NCBI GenBank assembly: GCA_900169235.1
Contig: FWCC01000044.1
Location: forward strand, 124,001-188,000
Direction: 5' to 3'
Source: Zarea fungicola
Taxonomy: Eukaryota; Ascomycota; Sordariomycetes; Hypocreales; Cordycipitaceae
DNA length: 64,000 bases
Positions within the stretch are counted from its first letter, which is position 1; each line of letters opens with the position of its first letter. Below, piece after piece: positions 24,201 through 37,472 of this stretch. Below the pieces are notes generated by a model, which saw only the letters and a list, made by a program, of their open reading frames with translations, made no database searches and was not told the origin of the DNA. The position numbers and the translations under genes were made by a program.

Positions 24201-27200
24201 GCTGAATTTCTCTCTGCACTTATAAAAGGTGGATCAGCCTTTGGATTCACATTTGATGATGTTGAGAATGCTTTAGTGCCTTACTCCTCTCTCATCTTCT
24301 ACGATGTGACATTCATACGAGCCCGAGTAGAAGCAGTCTCGCTCTGGATTCACGTACCCGATGCTGCATTCCTCATTTCCACTGGAACGATTGACATCAA
24401 CAGCAATGACTGGGCTCGGTCACACTACTCAAAGAGGGCAAACGTCATTATTCCAAATATTCAAATATCCTGTGTTGATGCAGAATCTGCAGCCGAACAC
24501 AAATCACGTCATCAGCATCCAGTTGAAACAGAGGCCTATCTGCAAATGGACGTTCGGCTTGGGTCGATTGGGCGCAAGGTCAAATTTTCAAATGAACGCA
24601 AGATACAACAAGAGCTCATCCGCCGTGAAGATCAACGCACTGACAGAACTCCATTTTTGATTTATGATGATTTACTAGATGAGCTCATCCCAGAACAGGT
24701 GGATGGGCCTGCACAATGTACTCCGCCGCCACCATATCCAGTTGATGGTGTGGATGCCGATCACCCTGCCACAAGCATCCGATCCGGAGCGCCTCGTCAA
24801 CTCAGACGGCAAAGCTCGTTTTTGTCATTTGCAAGTTCTGGCAGCAGCAGTAGCGTGAGACGCAAAGCAGCAGTGTTAAGCAGCCATCATTCGCATAATC
24901 AGCCTCAGAACTCAACAGAAGGCAAGCCTTTGTTGCCACCAAACTATGAGAACCGAGGGTACTTGGCAGAGGATTCGAGAAACAACAGCTATAGTCATCC
25001 AGCAGTAACATTCTCCAGCCCCTACTTTGCTCCTCATTTTTCCATGGATGGTATTCAGCCAGACATGCGTCAGCTCGGTAGTTTAGACGCCGAAGATGCG
25101 AAGTGGGACGACCCGTTTGAAAATCCATCTGCGAGCCTGTCAAATATTGATCCACGGACGATTGGTGAAGAATATGCCTACTCGAGCGCTATTGTTGAAA
25201 TTCCATCTGGAGTGACGGCTTTTGTAAAGCCAAAGGCAGTCATCCACCTCATCTCCCTATTGGAGATTCTGCAGCCAACTACGCCTGAGGATATCCTGGA
25301 TGATTTACAAGTCGATTCTATGAAGGATATTTTTGGAGCGAAAAAGCGTGTCAACGCCTCCGGGGACATCACAGACATGCTCATTCGACTTCCTGGAGTA
25401 CATATTCGCTTTTTGAGCACATCGGTTTTGGACAGCCATGACTGTACTTCGGAAGAGACCGATCAGTATGATTTACACCTATTCAATGTCAGTCTTGTGA
25501 CCCGGAATGTATTGGACCGAGTTGATGGTTCGGTATTGAACAACAAGTCGAAGACCTCTCTTCAATTGCGCATGAGCGGCGTGGAGCTTTCTGCAACAGA
25601 GAGGCTAGCATCTGCAATAAAAGCCCAGGCTGCAGTAATGGTTCAGATTGACCAGGTTTTGGTTTCTCTGGGTTCAAAAGATATCACATATCTTGATGCA
25701 GATGTTGGCTCTATTGTAGGGAGCACTGCTTCTGGAAACATTGAATACCTGGCAGCCTTGATACACCGTACGGGAAACATAGCCTCGGAGCTATTACAGC
25801 TACTGGCGGATACTTCAAGCCGGCAGAAAAATCGTGTCAAATACTGCTGTTGTCGTCTTGTAGACCTCGGTCAGTCAACCAACGACCCCCCGTTCCTCAT
25901 TCGTCCATCAGCAGTGCTTCGAACCGTGGACCAGCACTTACGGACAGTTGATTCATGGAAACTTGCTATGCGCTTACGGCAAATCTGGACACTCTTACCC
26001 GAAACTGATAGGGTTCGCCTCACTCAGGCTTGTAGCACTGGCGCAGAGCATCTACCTCATAATGCTGCTGAAATGGTTGTAGATGCCTTTCAGCAATGGA
26101 GAAGCTGGGATCTTGAAGATCCCCGGCAGACAGTATTACTCAAAAGGGTCTTTGGCTCCAATGATCCAGCTGCTGAACAGAAAGCTGAGGAGCCACCCTT
26201 TCTTAGTGCTTGCAGGCTTGGTGAACTGCAGTTCATCCTCGACCCGGGCCCGAAGCAAAATAGAGTGGCTATCACAGAACTAACCAGCAGATTTGAGCGC
26301 AAATCAGACGCTTCATTAAGAGAGCAACTTGGCATCGATGATTTGGAGGATCTCTTGAATACCGCAGATGTATCTTGCTCCCATATCCACGCAGATTTAA
26401 ACTGGGAACTACTGGAACTTGCTCAGATTGTCTTGAAGTTGTACACCCGCAACCAGCCCGAGGCTCCGACACCCTATAAGAAGCCGAAACCAGCAATAAT
26501 GGCGAAGGCGAACGATCGCATGGCTCTGCATGTCTTTTTTGAGATCGGCAAAGGCTCTTTGAACTTTGAGACCGTCAACCTTCGTTCCAGCAACGTTTTG
26601 AAAGACTTCAAAGCGTCCGCGCTATTATACAACGTTGATGATGGGAGGGCTTTTAACAGTTTAATGCTAAACTGCGCTGAGGCCACGTCCAGAATGCACA
26701 GTCAGTCCTCTCTTCTTTTGGCCTGTCAGCTCCTGTACCCCTCGGTGACTGTTTCTCAGGAGGTGCCTGAAGTCAAGCCGCAGCCGATCAATTTAATCAA
26801 GGGAGCTTCTAGCTGTCGTGGCCTGTCATTTGGTATGGAGAAGGATGTAGTAGGCCTGCTGGAAATCGTTGATGCTGTTATCCAAGATGAGGGCTCGCAG
26901 TTGGCACAGCTTCAGAAGCAATTTCCCAAATCTGAAAAGAAAGCGACGCCAAGCGACATCTCACATCAGTTATCGAGTTTGAAGATCAATATTGTTCTTT
27001 TTCTTGACGGATATTCTATCAGCGTGCCACTGCTTCAGTCGCTTACTTATAAGGTGTCTGGAGTAGTGGCCCGGGCAGCTTGCGCAGCTGATCCTGGAAA
27101 AGAGCTTGTATTTGACTTTGACGTCAAAGACAATTCACATGATATACAAATGAATGTCAACAACAAACTCCAGAGTATTTCTATTCTTCAAATGCCCCCG

Positions 27201-30200
27201 ACGAATGGTCGCGTTACAACGCAAACGCGTGACTCGGTGCGAATTGTCAATGTTCTGTCATCGATTGAAGTTATTCGCCTAGATGCCTCTGCTATTTACA
27301 GTTTACTTGCAGCTGCAAATCGGCCACAGATAAGTGCAGAAGTACAGGATATCCAGGATCAAGTTAAGTCCATTCAAGAGCATCTAAGCGAGCTCTCCGA
27401 ACCTAAGCAATTTCTGCCAGCTATGGTTTCACCACCAAAGACAACAAATCTGCCAATTATTTACGACGTACATCTGACTCTGGCGGGATTTCAGGCTCTT
27501 ACTAAGACTGCGCTCAACAATCTTAAAGAGCCATTTGCACAACTGCTCTTTGCTCTTGATAAATTTCATCTCGAGGCAACAAATCGGGACATGAAAACTG
27601 GCGCTATTATGAAGTATCCCGAGCTGAGCCTGAATTTACAGAACATTGGCTTTGATGTGCGTCGTGGCCATGAAGGAGACACACGATCATGTGGCAACCT
27701 CGGGGCTAGCGTCACTGTTAATGCCGGTTCAAGACGCGCTGCGGACGGCAAAATGGAATGGATCTTCAATTTTATGAGCGATGACCTCCATGTTATCCTG
27801 TCGCCAGAAACTGTCTCTACCGTCATTGATATCCTTGGCTACATGAGCTCGAGGATCAAGGACCTGGATACGTCTCGAGAACTCGAATACCTGCGCAAAC
27901 TGAGGCAGTCAAAGCCACGAATTTCCATCAATGACGATGAGGTAGTACAATCGGATGGCGAGGATCTCCTCGATTCTGTGCTGTCTTCTGTCAGCTACCG
28001 ATTCCAGTTGCGAAACATTCGTGCCAGCTGGGATGTGGCCAAAGAATCGGATCATAACTCGGACGACAAGGAAGATCTGCATTTCTCCATCAGCCTAATA
28101 GAATTTGGTACGAGAACAAAAAAGTCTGCTCAGCTAACCATTGAGGACTTGCAATTGCAAATGGTGCCGCCCGGCCACGACAAGGGAACTAGATCCCTCC
28201 ATTCAGCTTTGCTTCCAGAAGTTACATTCAACGTTGCGTATATTTCGACCCCTGATGCGCGACGCCTGGCCTTCCAGGCAAAGGGTAAATCATTGGACTT
28301 GCGATTAACATCTGCCTTCATTCTGCCCGCTGCCAACCTGGTGCAGTCAATTTCCCTGTCGGCAAAAAATGTGCAAGAGGCATCTGCGCAATGGACAACA
28401 GACACTACCTCTACCGTACAAGACATGGCGAACAAAGAGCCCACTGGGTCTCCAACAATCAAACAAAGGTCCATATTTGGCAACAAGCGTCTTGAAAGCT
28501 TGTTATTGCACGCTGACTTTGCCGGAGCTGTTGTCCATGTATCCAGCAGCGAAAAGGAGCAAAACCACATTGGGACCTCTCTCGGGGGCAAATATGGACA
28601 GTTCAATGTGGACGATTCTGGCAATAGTGCTGTTCTACGTAGTCCTGGACTGGCGCTGAAAGGAGAGTACCGTGACGATGGCAAAAAGGACCCTACCCTG
28701 TTTGGTGAAATCAAGATTGATGCGTCCGAGAACATATTGTATCCGGCTGTCGTACCTCTGATCCTCGACATCGTGTCGAATATCAAGGAAGTCGTGAGCG
28801 AGGGGGACAAGGATGGCAAGCAGGAAGAACTTGTGGCCCCAAAGCTAAAATCACAGAAAACGGGTGAAGAGGATAACATTCTTACGGCAGATCCCCGCAC
28901 AGTAATTGGGCGACTAAAATTGAACCTCGGCCTAAGGATCTGCCGGCAGCAATTCACCTTAAGCTGCCAACCAATTGCACGAGTAGCTGCGACAACGAGT
29001 TTCGAGCACTTTTACCTCACTTGCAACACAATTACGTCACAGGACAATGGTAACTTCTTCGCAATTTCGGGTATCTTGACAAAGCCACAGGCTTCAGTAC
29101 AGCACGTGTATTCAAGAGAGTCCACAGCCAGCTTCGCGCTTGATACCGTCACTCTGTCTCTTATGAACAGCAAACATGTCAGCGGCGTCAGTGGAGTTTC
29201 AGCCATTATCAACGTGAGCCCTATGAAAATATCCGTCAACGCAAGACAGGCTCCAGATTTTCTTCTTTTCAGAGAGATTTGGTACCCTGAGGAGCTGCGT
29301 CATGCCGACTCAGCACCAGTGGCAAAATTGCAAACGGAGACCTCGCAAGTACATTTGGTTCAACGATATCAGCAAGTTGCGGCGACAGCGGCATTTCCAT
29401 GGACTGCTACGGTCTCAATTGCAGCGCTGAATGTTTCTGTTGACCTCGGGCAGGCTATCGGCAAGTCTGTGTTCCAAATTCAAGAATTTTGGGTATCCTC
29501 AAAGAAGACATCCGACTGGGAACAGAATCTGTGCCTAGGCTTTAACAAGATTGGTATTGACTGCACTGGCCGCTTAAGTGGATTCATTGCATTGCAGCAT
29601 TTCCGGCTGCGGACGTCCATACAATGGCCGAAACGAGAAGAGGCTCTGAATGAAACTCCACTTGTCCAGGCATCCCTGGCATTCAGAGCTCTTCAAATCA
29701 AGGCAGCCTTTGATTACCAGGCTTTTCTTGTCGGTGATGTTACCTCCCTCGGATTTCTCATGTACAATGTTCGCGAAAGCCGTGAAGGAACTGGGGATCG
29801 ACTCGTTGCTATCTTCGACGGAGATGCCATTCAGCTGTTCGGCACCACCTCATCTGCTGCACAGGCAGTGGCAACGTATCAGGCACTTAAAAAGCTCATG
29901 CAAGAGAATAGTGAAAGTTTCGAGGCGTCTCTGAAAGATATGGAAAAGTCCATCAACCGTAAGTCGGTGAGCGGGCGAGGCGGCCTGCCATCACGACGCA
30001 CAATTCCTAAACTTCCTGAAAGTGACACATTGTCCAAGTCGCCCATCTCACTGGACACCGATGTTGTAGTAACATTGCGAGCACTAAACCTCGGCGTTTT
30101 CCCTAGCACATTTTCCGATCATCAGGTTTTCAAGATGGAGGCACTGAATGCATATGCAAGATTTGCGGCGAGCATGGAGCAGCGAAAAATCCACAGCTTG

Positions 30201-30893
30201 TTGCGGATGACGCTGGGCCAGTTGCGAGTTGGGTTGGCAGGAGTGCGAAACGTGGAAGCACCACGAACACTCAGTGAGATGCGAGTTGAGGATGTGGTGG
30301 AAAGGTCAACCGGTTCTCGTGGCGGCACAATTCTCAAGGTACCCTGTGTCGAGGCCGTAATGGAGACGTGGCAGTCGCCCAATACAAACCACATTGACTA
30401 CAAGTTCAAGAGTGCCTTTGAGGGTAAAGTCGAAGTTGGATGGAACTACTCCCGCATCAGCTACATCCGCGGCATGCTGGCCAACCACAACAAGTCACTG
30501 GAGCAGGTCTGGGGCCGTCAGCTCCCCATGACGGCCGTCAAGATTACTGGCGTGCCGGGTCTGAGCACGGAGCACAGCAGCGCGAACCTCGGCCAGCAGT
30601 CTGAGCATGAACAGGACGAGTACGGCGGTGGCGTCGGAGGCCCACCACGGCAGGGCAAGATTACTGCTGAAGTCAACGTCCCGCAGTCCAAGTACAACTA
30701 CACGGCGCTCGAAGAACCCATTATCGAGACGCCGCAGCTGCGCGAAATGGGCGAGGCCACGCCGCCACTTGAGTGGATCGGCCTGCAAAGGGACAGGCTA
30801 CCGAACCTGACGCATCAGATTGTCATTGTGTCACTGCTGGAGTTGGCGGGTGAAGTGGAGGATGCATATTCACGTATTTTGGGATCCTCGTAG
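21231..30893 (+). CDS. CSF1: Csf1, giant bridge-like lipid transfer protein
   Basis: Two exons, 21231-21295 and 21350-30893, encode about 3,202 residues. The short first exon was recovered by eye: MSMSTWEQELAP runs to a GTGAGC donor, and the splice restores the frame into EFLIFLIIAGLLSIFFLLYF, a membrane helix at about residues 24-42. Right after it comes the family N-terminus (RTWTWHRYKVYIDIQALQIS, FFSGLRYHG, GYVTWQYWLRRVR), then very long beta-rich repeats as in VPS13-type rod proteins. Family knowledge: yeast Csf1 and animal BLTP1 form a hydrophobic groove between the endoplasmic reticulum and other membranes and move phospholipids. The open frame runs 9.5 kb without a needed intron. Length agrees with the family (about 3,000-3,200). 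Confidence 0.93.
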
Positions 30894-31565
30894 TGAACCC
30901 GATGTTTTGCTGCGATGGATGAGATGCTCTCTGTATATGACTGACGTTTTACAAATCTGACGATCTTGTATTTTACTTTTTCTTCTTCTCATCTAATATT
31001 TTTATTTAATTTAATTTATATAGCTTTGCACAGCGCTCGGCGTTTGGGCAAACTAGCGTTAGAATACATAGCTACAGTCAAGTAAAATGAAGTTACTACA
31101 AGAGTAAAAATTGTTGAAGCCTGCCCGTCGTTACTAGGATTGTGTGCTTTTAGCATGCATTTTTCGTTGCAGGCACAGCCACAAGTGATGGGCCCGTTCA
31201 CATTAAACTTAAGCTACAAGTACATTTTGAACCTTGGCTCCTTGGGAAGAATCGCCGAAGTAGGTTAGAGCCCAACTTGAAGTCTACTGATTCGTTGCTT
31301 CGTTCGTTTACGGTGGTTTACCCTGGTGTATGAGAACTATTGTAATCCCGTTTATGGCCTTTTCTATACGTAAGTGCTCCTTGAGCCGGAAACGGGCTGA
31401 GAAATGGGATATCAGAATCAGTAAAGCCCCAACACACTTCCTCTGCTCTTTTACAATTTGTCTTGTTTGTCTCTTAGAAATACAAAGTAATTTTATCCTC
31501 CTCTTGCTTCTTCTCAACGGCTCAAAGAAATTATTTCCATAGAAAAAGGAAATTAAAGAAAGAAA
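30894..31565. other. Intergenic between CSF1 and the small secreted gene
   Basis: T-rich CSF1 3' flank followed by about 300 bp serving as the upstream region of the small gene. Pyrimidine-rich tracts occur at about 31436-31510, as often seen just before fungal transcription starts. Confidence 0.45.
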
Positions 31566-31856
31566 ATGGTTTACTTTGCCACAATCATACTTGCGGCCCT
31601 CACTGCGGCAGTCTCTGTCGCCGCTGCTGACAACCATATCATCGCCCGCAACCAAGACAGCAGCATATCCGTCAGCATATCAGACGGCATCTACATCTGT
31701 AGCCGCGATGCAGGCACATGCGCCACTCCCGATATGGTTTGCCCGCCGCCATCAAAGCGCGAGTGTCAAGCCCTCCTGAAAGGGGTCCACGCTGGCGAAA
31801 TCATTGCCATAGCTCCTCGTTGTGATGGAAACAACTGCAAGCACCCCAGTGCTTAG
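31566..31856 (+). CDS. Small secreted cysteine-rich protein, 96 aa
   Basis: Single exon with a good start context (AAAATGG). Residues 1 to about 21 form a classic signal peptide (hydrophobic FATIILAALTAAVSVAAA, then D-N). The mature part of about 75 residues has six cysteines, at 45, 52, 59, 67, 86 and 91, an even number suggesting three disulfides. No family was recognised. Size, secretion signal and cysteine number match the general class of small secreted fungal proteins, which includes host-interaction effectors and antimicrobial peptides, but nothing in the sequence gives a function. It stands alone between CSF1 and eEF2. It could be unexpressed, but codon use, the clean signal peptide and the even cysteine count favour a real gene. 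Confidence 0.7.
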   Translation: MVYFATIILAALTAAVSVAAADNHIIARNQDSSISVSISDGIYICSRDAGTCATPDMVCPPPSKRECQALLKGVHAGEIIAIAPRCDGNNCKHPSA

Positions 31857-32437
31857 AGAGAAAGTAATGAGGGTTATGTATACAGATTTTTTTGCGAACA
31901 GAGAGATTTTTTTAACTTTGAGAAAGAAATACTAGAAATATAAGTTGGTGAAGATACATCTTAGATGGGCTGAGTAAACGCCAGGCCGCGGACTTACAGG
32001 ATGCATAGCCTTCAATTTGGTTGTATCCCAAGACAAAAGTTACAGTAAGGTAGCAAATAATTTTTTCCACAGCATATTGGTTGACTTGGACCGCAAGGGA
32101 GGTGGCTCATATGTCTGTGCAGGTCAAGCCTAGACGCCACTTCGAGCTGTATCAGATTGCACGACACTCACTGGCTTTCAAATCATTAAGCCAATCAAAA
32201 GATTTATTCTTAAATTGTTTCAATTCATCCGACATAACTACATTGATAAAACGAAAAGCACCAAGCCAAGCTGCTATGAGATATGGCCTCAACCTAGCAT
32301 GTACTTTTTGCCCCTTGAAACACACCATGGTATCTACCCAAGGATTCGGACGAGGGTCCTTATATTTTGCTAGCCGCCATTTCATAAATCGTACCCCAGG
32401 CACAACCCATAATTCTATTGCTACCCAACGAGGTCGC
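31857..32437. other. Convergent intergenic region
   Basis: 3' flanks of the small secreted gene and eEF2. An open frame on the minus strand runs on from the last eEF2 intron through this region but follows intron sequence and is not coding. Confidence 0.5.
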
Positions 32438-35350
32438 TTACAGCTTGTCATAGTACTAAGAAAGGTTGTTAGTTTGATGCGCTGGATGCCGTTGAAGGAG
32501 AGGGAAAAACTTACGTTCTCGTAGCCAGGAATCTCGACCTTGATACCCTTGCGCTTACGGGTATCGAGGACAAGCTGACCAACCTTGGAAGTGGGATCGA
32601 TAGCGGAACCACCAGGAAGAATCTGCCAGTGATCGAAGACAGACTGGGGGAAGGCCTGGCCAGAGGTGGCCTGGCGCAGATCGGCGTTGAAACCGAAAGA
32701 CTCGAGAATGGGGAGGTAAGCCTTGATGTTGAACAGAGGAGTGCCAGCGCGCTGCTCCTCGTTGATGACGTGACCACGACGGCGGGTCAGCACACCGTAG
32801 ACACCACCCATGGCGGACTCGGGGACCTGAATCTCGACGAGGTAAACGGGCTCCTGAAGAGCAGGCTCAGCGAGGAGAGAAGAGGCGTACAGTACACGGC
32901 GGGTAGTGGGCATAATCTGGCCGGTACCACGGTGAATGGAATCAGCGTGGAGGGTGACATCGAGAATGTTGAAGCGGATACCACGCATGGGCTCCTCAGC
33001 AACGGGACCCTCACGAGTGGCCCACTGGAAACCAGAGACGACAGAGTCCTTGATTTCGTTGAGGTACTGAACACCGGCGGTCTGGTCAACAAGCAAGTTG
33101 GCACCGTTGCCGTCGGGACCGAAGGTCCAGATCTTCTGGCCATCGTTGACGTTCCAGCCGAAGTCGTCAGCCAGGACACGGGCACGGGCTTTGAAGTCGT
33201 CACGAGGAGCGACCTTTCCAGCCTCAATGGCGAGAGCAAGTTCCTCATCTAGAGGCTCAGCAACCATGTAAAGACGGTTGTGCTTGTTGGGGGACTTGGA
33301 GAGAGCCGTCATGCTAGACTTGCCGCTAACAGTCTCACGGAACTGGACGACTGGGTCGGAGATGATAAGGGGAACACCAGCGTGATCCTCCTCAAGATCC
33401 TTCAAGCAAATCTCGAGATGCAGCTCACCAGCACCGGCAACAACGTGCTCACCAGACTCGTTGGTCATGGTCAGAACGCAAGGATCAGACTTGGAAAGAC
33501 GCTTGAGACCTTCGACAAGCTTGGGCAGATCCTGGCCGTTCTTGACCTTGACGGAACGCTGGACAACGGGAGAGACGGAGAACTTCATGACACGCATGTT
33601 GTGGGCAGTCTCAGAGGTAGTGATGGTACCAGACTTGAGAAGGAACTGGTCGATACCGACAAGACCAACAATGTTTCCGGCAGGCATATCGTCGATGGGC
33701 TCGACCTTGCCACCCATCATGAGGACAGTACGCTGAACAGCCTTGATGAAGAGGTCATCCTTCTTGCCAGGGACGAAGTTGGGGCCCTGAATGCGGACCT
33801 TGAGGCCAGAGCGGACAGTACCGGAGAAAACACGACCGAAGGCGTAGAAGCGGCCCTTATCGGAGGTGGGTACCATCTTGGAGACGTAAAGCATGAGGGG
33901 ACCCTTGGGATCGCAGTCACGGATACCAATGAAGGACTCATCATCGGTGGGACCCTCATAGAGAGTCTCAGCACGATACCTCTGAGCAGTGACGGGAGAG
34001 GGAAGGTGGAGAATCATCATCTCGAGGAGTGAGTCGGCAGCGGGAAGGAAGGTGCGGAGGACAGCCTTGAGAAGCTGCTTGCCATCCTTAGCGCGGTCCT
34101 CGGCGCTGAGCTTCAGCTGAAGCTTCTCGATCAGGGTGGTGATCTCGTCGTTCTTGAAGTTCATGACAGCAGAGAAGATCTTGAAGATGGGGTCAAGAAT
34201 GAACTGGTTGAAGGCACGCTCGAGAGGCTTGCCCTCGTGGGTGCCGTTCTTGGTCCACTTCTTGGTGTGGGGGTTGAAGTAGTTGTCGCCCTGTGGTGGT
34301 AGGTATGTTAGTTCTGATTGCTGGCTACGAAAAGGATTGGCAAGGGGCGGCTTACCCAGAGACGCTCCATCATCTTGTTCTTGTCGACACCAAACTTCTT
34401 GGCATAACGGACAGCGAACTGGCGGATAGTGAAGGCCCAGCCGTGGAGACCGGAACCGAAAGCGACGGTACCCTTGTAGGGGTAGACCTGAACATCACCG
34501 AGAGTCTTGTCGAAGTAGGTGGAGATGACGACGTTGACGGACTCGATGGTACGGGAGAAGGTCTGGTAAAGATCCTCCTTGGAGACCTGAAGCTCGAGGA
34601 GAGCACGGTCGACCTTGTTGATGACAACAACAGGCTTAATACGCTCACCAAGAGCCTGACGCAAGACAGTCTCGGTCTGGACGCAGACACCCTCAACGGT
34701 GTCGACGACAACAAGAGCACCGTCAGTAACACGGAGGGCAGCAGTGACTTCGGACGAGAAATCAACGTGACCGGGCGAGTCAATGAGGTTGATCAGGAAG
34801 TCCTGACCATCGGTCTTCTGACCAACAATATCCTTGATGTCCTCGGGGTCCTCAAGATGGCCGTACAGAGAAATGGCAGTGGACTTGATGGTAATACCAC
34901 GCTCCTGCTCGTCGGCACGGGTATCGGTGGCACGGGCATCACCAGCCTTAGCTGTGGAGATGATACCGGCCTTAGCGAGAAGGGAGTCGGTAAGAGTAGA
35001 CTTGCCGTGATCGACGTGGGCAATGACGGACATGTTACGGACATTGCTGGGCTTGTCCATGAGGGCGCGAACCTCATCGACGGTGAAACTGTAGCAAAGT
35101 GAGGCATGATTAGCATGATTGTTATGATTCCAAGACAAAGTTGGCCGGGTTGGGGAGGGCCGGAATATAGTAGTTGGCAGAGGGAGCTGGTTTTTTTTTT
35201 TTCTCTTTCTGTGCGCTTGTGGCCGTGCTCTGTCTCGAGTATCGCCCACAGCCGCAATGCAAGTAGAAGAGATGGAAAAGTTGCGACTGTAGACAGTACA
35301 GACCAACTGCACAGGATAGGACGCTGAATAAGGATAACTTACTTGACCAT
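32438..35350 (-). CDS. eEF2: Translation elongation factor 2
   Basis: Four exons on the minus strand: 35350-35343 (only 8 nt, MVN), 35088-34356, 34290-32515 and 32455-32438 (18 nt, YYDKL plus stop), giving 844 residues, the usual eEF2 length. The P-loop AHVDHGKST is at about residue 25, followed by the switch and G-domain motifs [17 protein letters not shown] and NKVD. The target of diphthamide modification lies at about His700 in [15 protein letters not shown]. The factor drives GTP-dependent translocation of the ribosome. The first intron is long (254 nt) with a T-rich tract; a long leader intron right after the start codon is common in highly expressed fungal translation genes. Codon bias is strong, which also creates long meaningless open frames on the other strand. 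Confidence 0.97.
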
Positions 35351-36619
35351 TTCTGCGGTTTTGGAAGCTGAGCTTGCCTTCAAAAAATTTGGTGATGAGG
35401 GAAGGTAAAGCGGGGGTTGAAGATTTTGACCCCGCGCAGTATGAAAAGAAGACTACGTTTGGATAAACGAAGCCTCTTGGGAGAGCTGAGAAGTCTCTTT
35501 GTATGAAGAAGCGACTCAAAAGTGACGATGGGAGAGACAGCGACCAGATCACTGCCACTCGTTAAACGTCCCTTGTTGTAGTCGGAGGTGGAAGGTTATG
35601 AAAAGGTGAAGAAGGGAAAATAGTGGAGGGGGAGTTTGATTTTCTTAGGCGACGAGCGAGAGTGGGAGAGGGCAGCGAGCGAAACACTGGGTGCCGCCAC
35701 CATGGTCATCCACTAAGAAAAACATGTCCAGTGGTTTGCTAGCTAAACTACTATGTATAGTACCTCCCTTCCTAGTAAACTGGGTGATAGGTACCTCTGC
35801 AGCTTCACGGAGATAGGCAAAGGGAAGGCCGGTTAGAGATACCTACTACTGCTTAGAAGTTATTGTCGAAGCTCTTCCACCTACAATCTGTGGCTTTCGT
35901 TGTGACAGCTGTCTAAGCTACAAAAGAGTCATTGATGACTGACCCGGACTGACTAACATTTACAGTCATTGTATCAGCCGTCAACAAAATATGGCAGCAA
36001 CCAGTAGTTATTTACGTCTTTGTACAGCTGCCGACTAACTAGCCCAAGTCACCTACTACAAAAACTTTGCCCTTTTTTTTTGCAACTCGTACCGCATTTT
36101 TGACACCCCGCCAGCTTGTGCGGTTCCATTTGGACACAAGCGTAAGCCGTTCCCATCATGCAGCCAATACAAGCGGGGGTTGGCAGAGAGCACCCACAAA
36201 AAAAGAAAAAAAAGCTGGCCCAATGCAAAATGCGCGATAAATTTTTTTCCCATTGCCATTTCCCACTCTTACTCGGCTCTAGTGTATTTTTGATACCCCC
36301 CAATAGTACACCACCCAATGATTCACTTGTCAAGCAAGCATGTTTGCCGCTTGTTGTGCAAGGTCCTTGCAGTAAATAGTCTTGTGTCGACTTCTTTGCG
36401 CGGTGTCGATGCCGAAGCAGCGTGTGCAGTCCAGCTCCGTTTCGGAACGTGGGGCACCACGTAGCTTGGCAAATAACCCCGCCAACCCGCCACCCCTCAC
36501 AGACGCTCAGTCCCTCATGCAGCTACTCCCACCCAATTATGGACCACGGAGCTTCAGCCCACAGCCAGCGATTTCAAAGCACTTGCACTGTAAACTTGGA
36601 GGTTCCAGTTGAAACCACT
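35351..36619. other. Intergenic, upstream of eEF2
   Basis: Holds the eEF2 promoter. The first few hundred bases are rich in A/G on the plus strand (C/T on the sense strand of eEF2), typical of strong fungal promoters. No further gene seen. Confidence 0.5.
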
Positions 36620-36621
36620 TA

Positions 36622-37470
36622 ACGTCGACCACCCACTTCTCGCCCACCCCCACATATCGCCCACCATTTTACACCAAAACCAGCCATTTTTACTACCAAA
36701 AAGATCATTCAGTTTCACTTTAATTATAGAAATAAAATTATAACTAATTTTTTCAGTACTGTTATAAGTTAGATAATTATTTTCTGCCTTGTATTTAAAT
36801 CTGTTAAATTAAAATAATTCTTTTAATAACTAATAAATAAATTGTTAAGGTTTACTGGTATATTACTTATAAACCTTAACGTTCTTCTTATAAATCTTTA
36901 TTAATTCTAGAAAAAGATTTTTATAATATTAAAAATTTTACTAAATTCTATAATAATGATATTATTATATTTTAAAATAAATATAGTCTATATATAAGTA
37001 TATATTTAAGTATATATATAAATAAAGAAATTTTTTAATTTTATTAAGGGTAATTTTTATAAAGCTTATAATCTTTTATAGGATTTTTTTAAAGCTTATA
37101 TAACTATTAATATAAGTATTATAATTATAGTAAAATTTTATATATATTTTTATAGTATATTATATTATATAAATAAAAAGTTATAAAGCTTCTTAAAATG
37201 TTAAGGTTTCCCTAGTATATCTATAGTAAATACTAACATAATTCTACCTATAACTTTAAACTATTATATATAGCTATATATAGCTCTATATAATTATATT
37301 AAGTTATAAATAGTAAATTTAGCTAGTTATCTATAAAATAAATTAGTTATAGGTGTTTTGGATAGAAATTGGGACTATTATTGAGGTTTAAAAAGGTAGC
37401 ATTTTGGTGTAAATTGGTGGTAAAGTGGTGGGCGACATGTGGGGGTGGGCGAGAAGTGGGTGGTCGACGT
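36622..37470. mobile_element. TA-flanked 849-bp DNA transposon relic, non-autonomous
   Basis: Both ends carry the same inverted repeat starting ACGTCGACCACCCACTTCTC; the arms match over about 50 bp with few mismatches (36622-36673 and 37420-37470), and the ends are flanked by TA at 36620-36621 and 37471-37472. A TA target duplication is the hallmark of Tc1/mariner-type elements. The interior (about 36715-37370) is extremely AT-rich with no open frame, as expected after RIP, while the terminal repeats stay GC-rich. With only 849 bp it is too short for a full transposase, so it is a deletion derivative or MITE-like element. Confidence 0.85.
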
Positions 37471-37472
37471 TA

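Noticed and set aside
28130..28957. 275-codon minus-strand open frame inside CSF1
   Set aside because: Antisense to a verified coding region and has no domain.
32629..34032. Long plus-strand open frames opposite eEF2 (207 and 250 codons)
   Set aside because: They lie exactly antisense to the highly biased eEF2 exons, and strong codon bias leaves few stops on the other strand. No domain is visible.
34293..35102. 269-codon plus-strand open frame opposite the eEF2 G domain
   Set aside because: Same reason: mirror of biased codons, and the Gly/Asp/Val-rich composition is typical of antisense frames.
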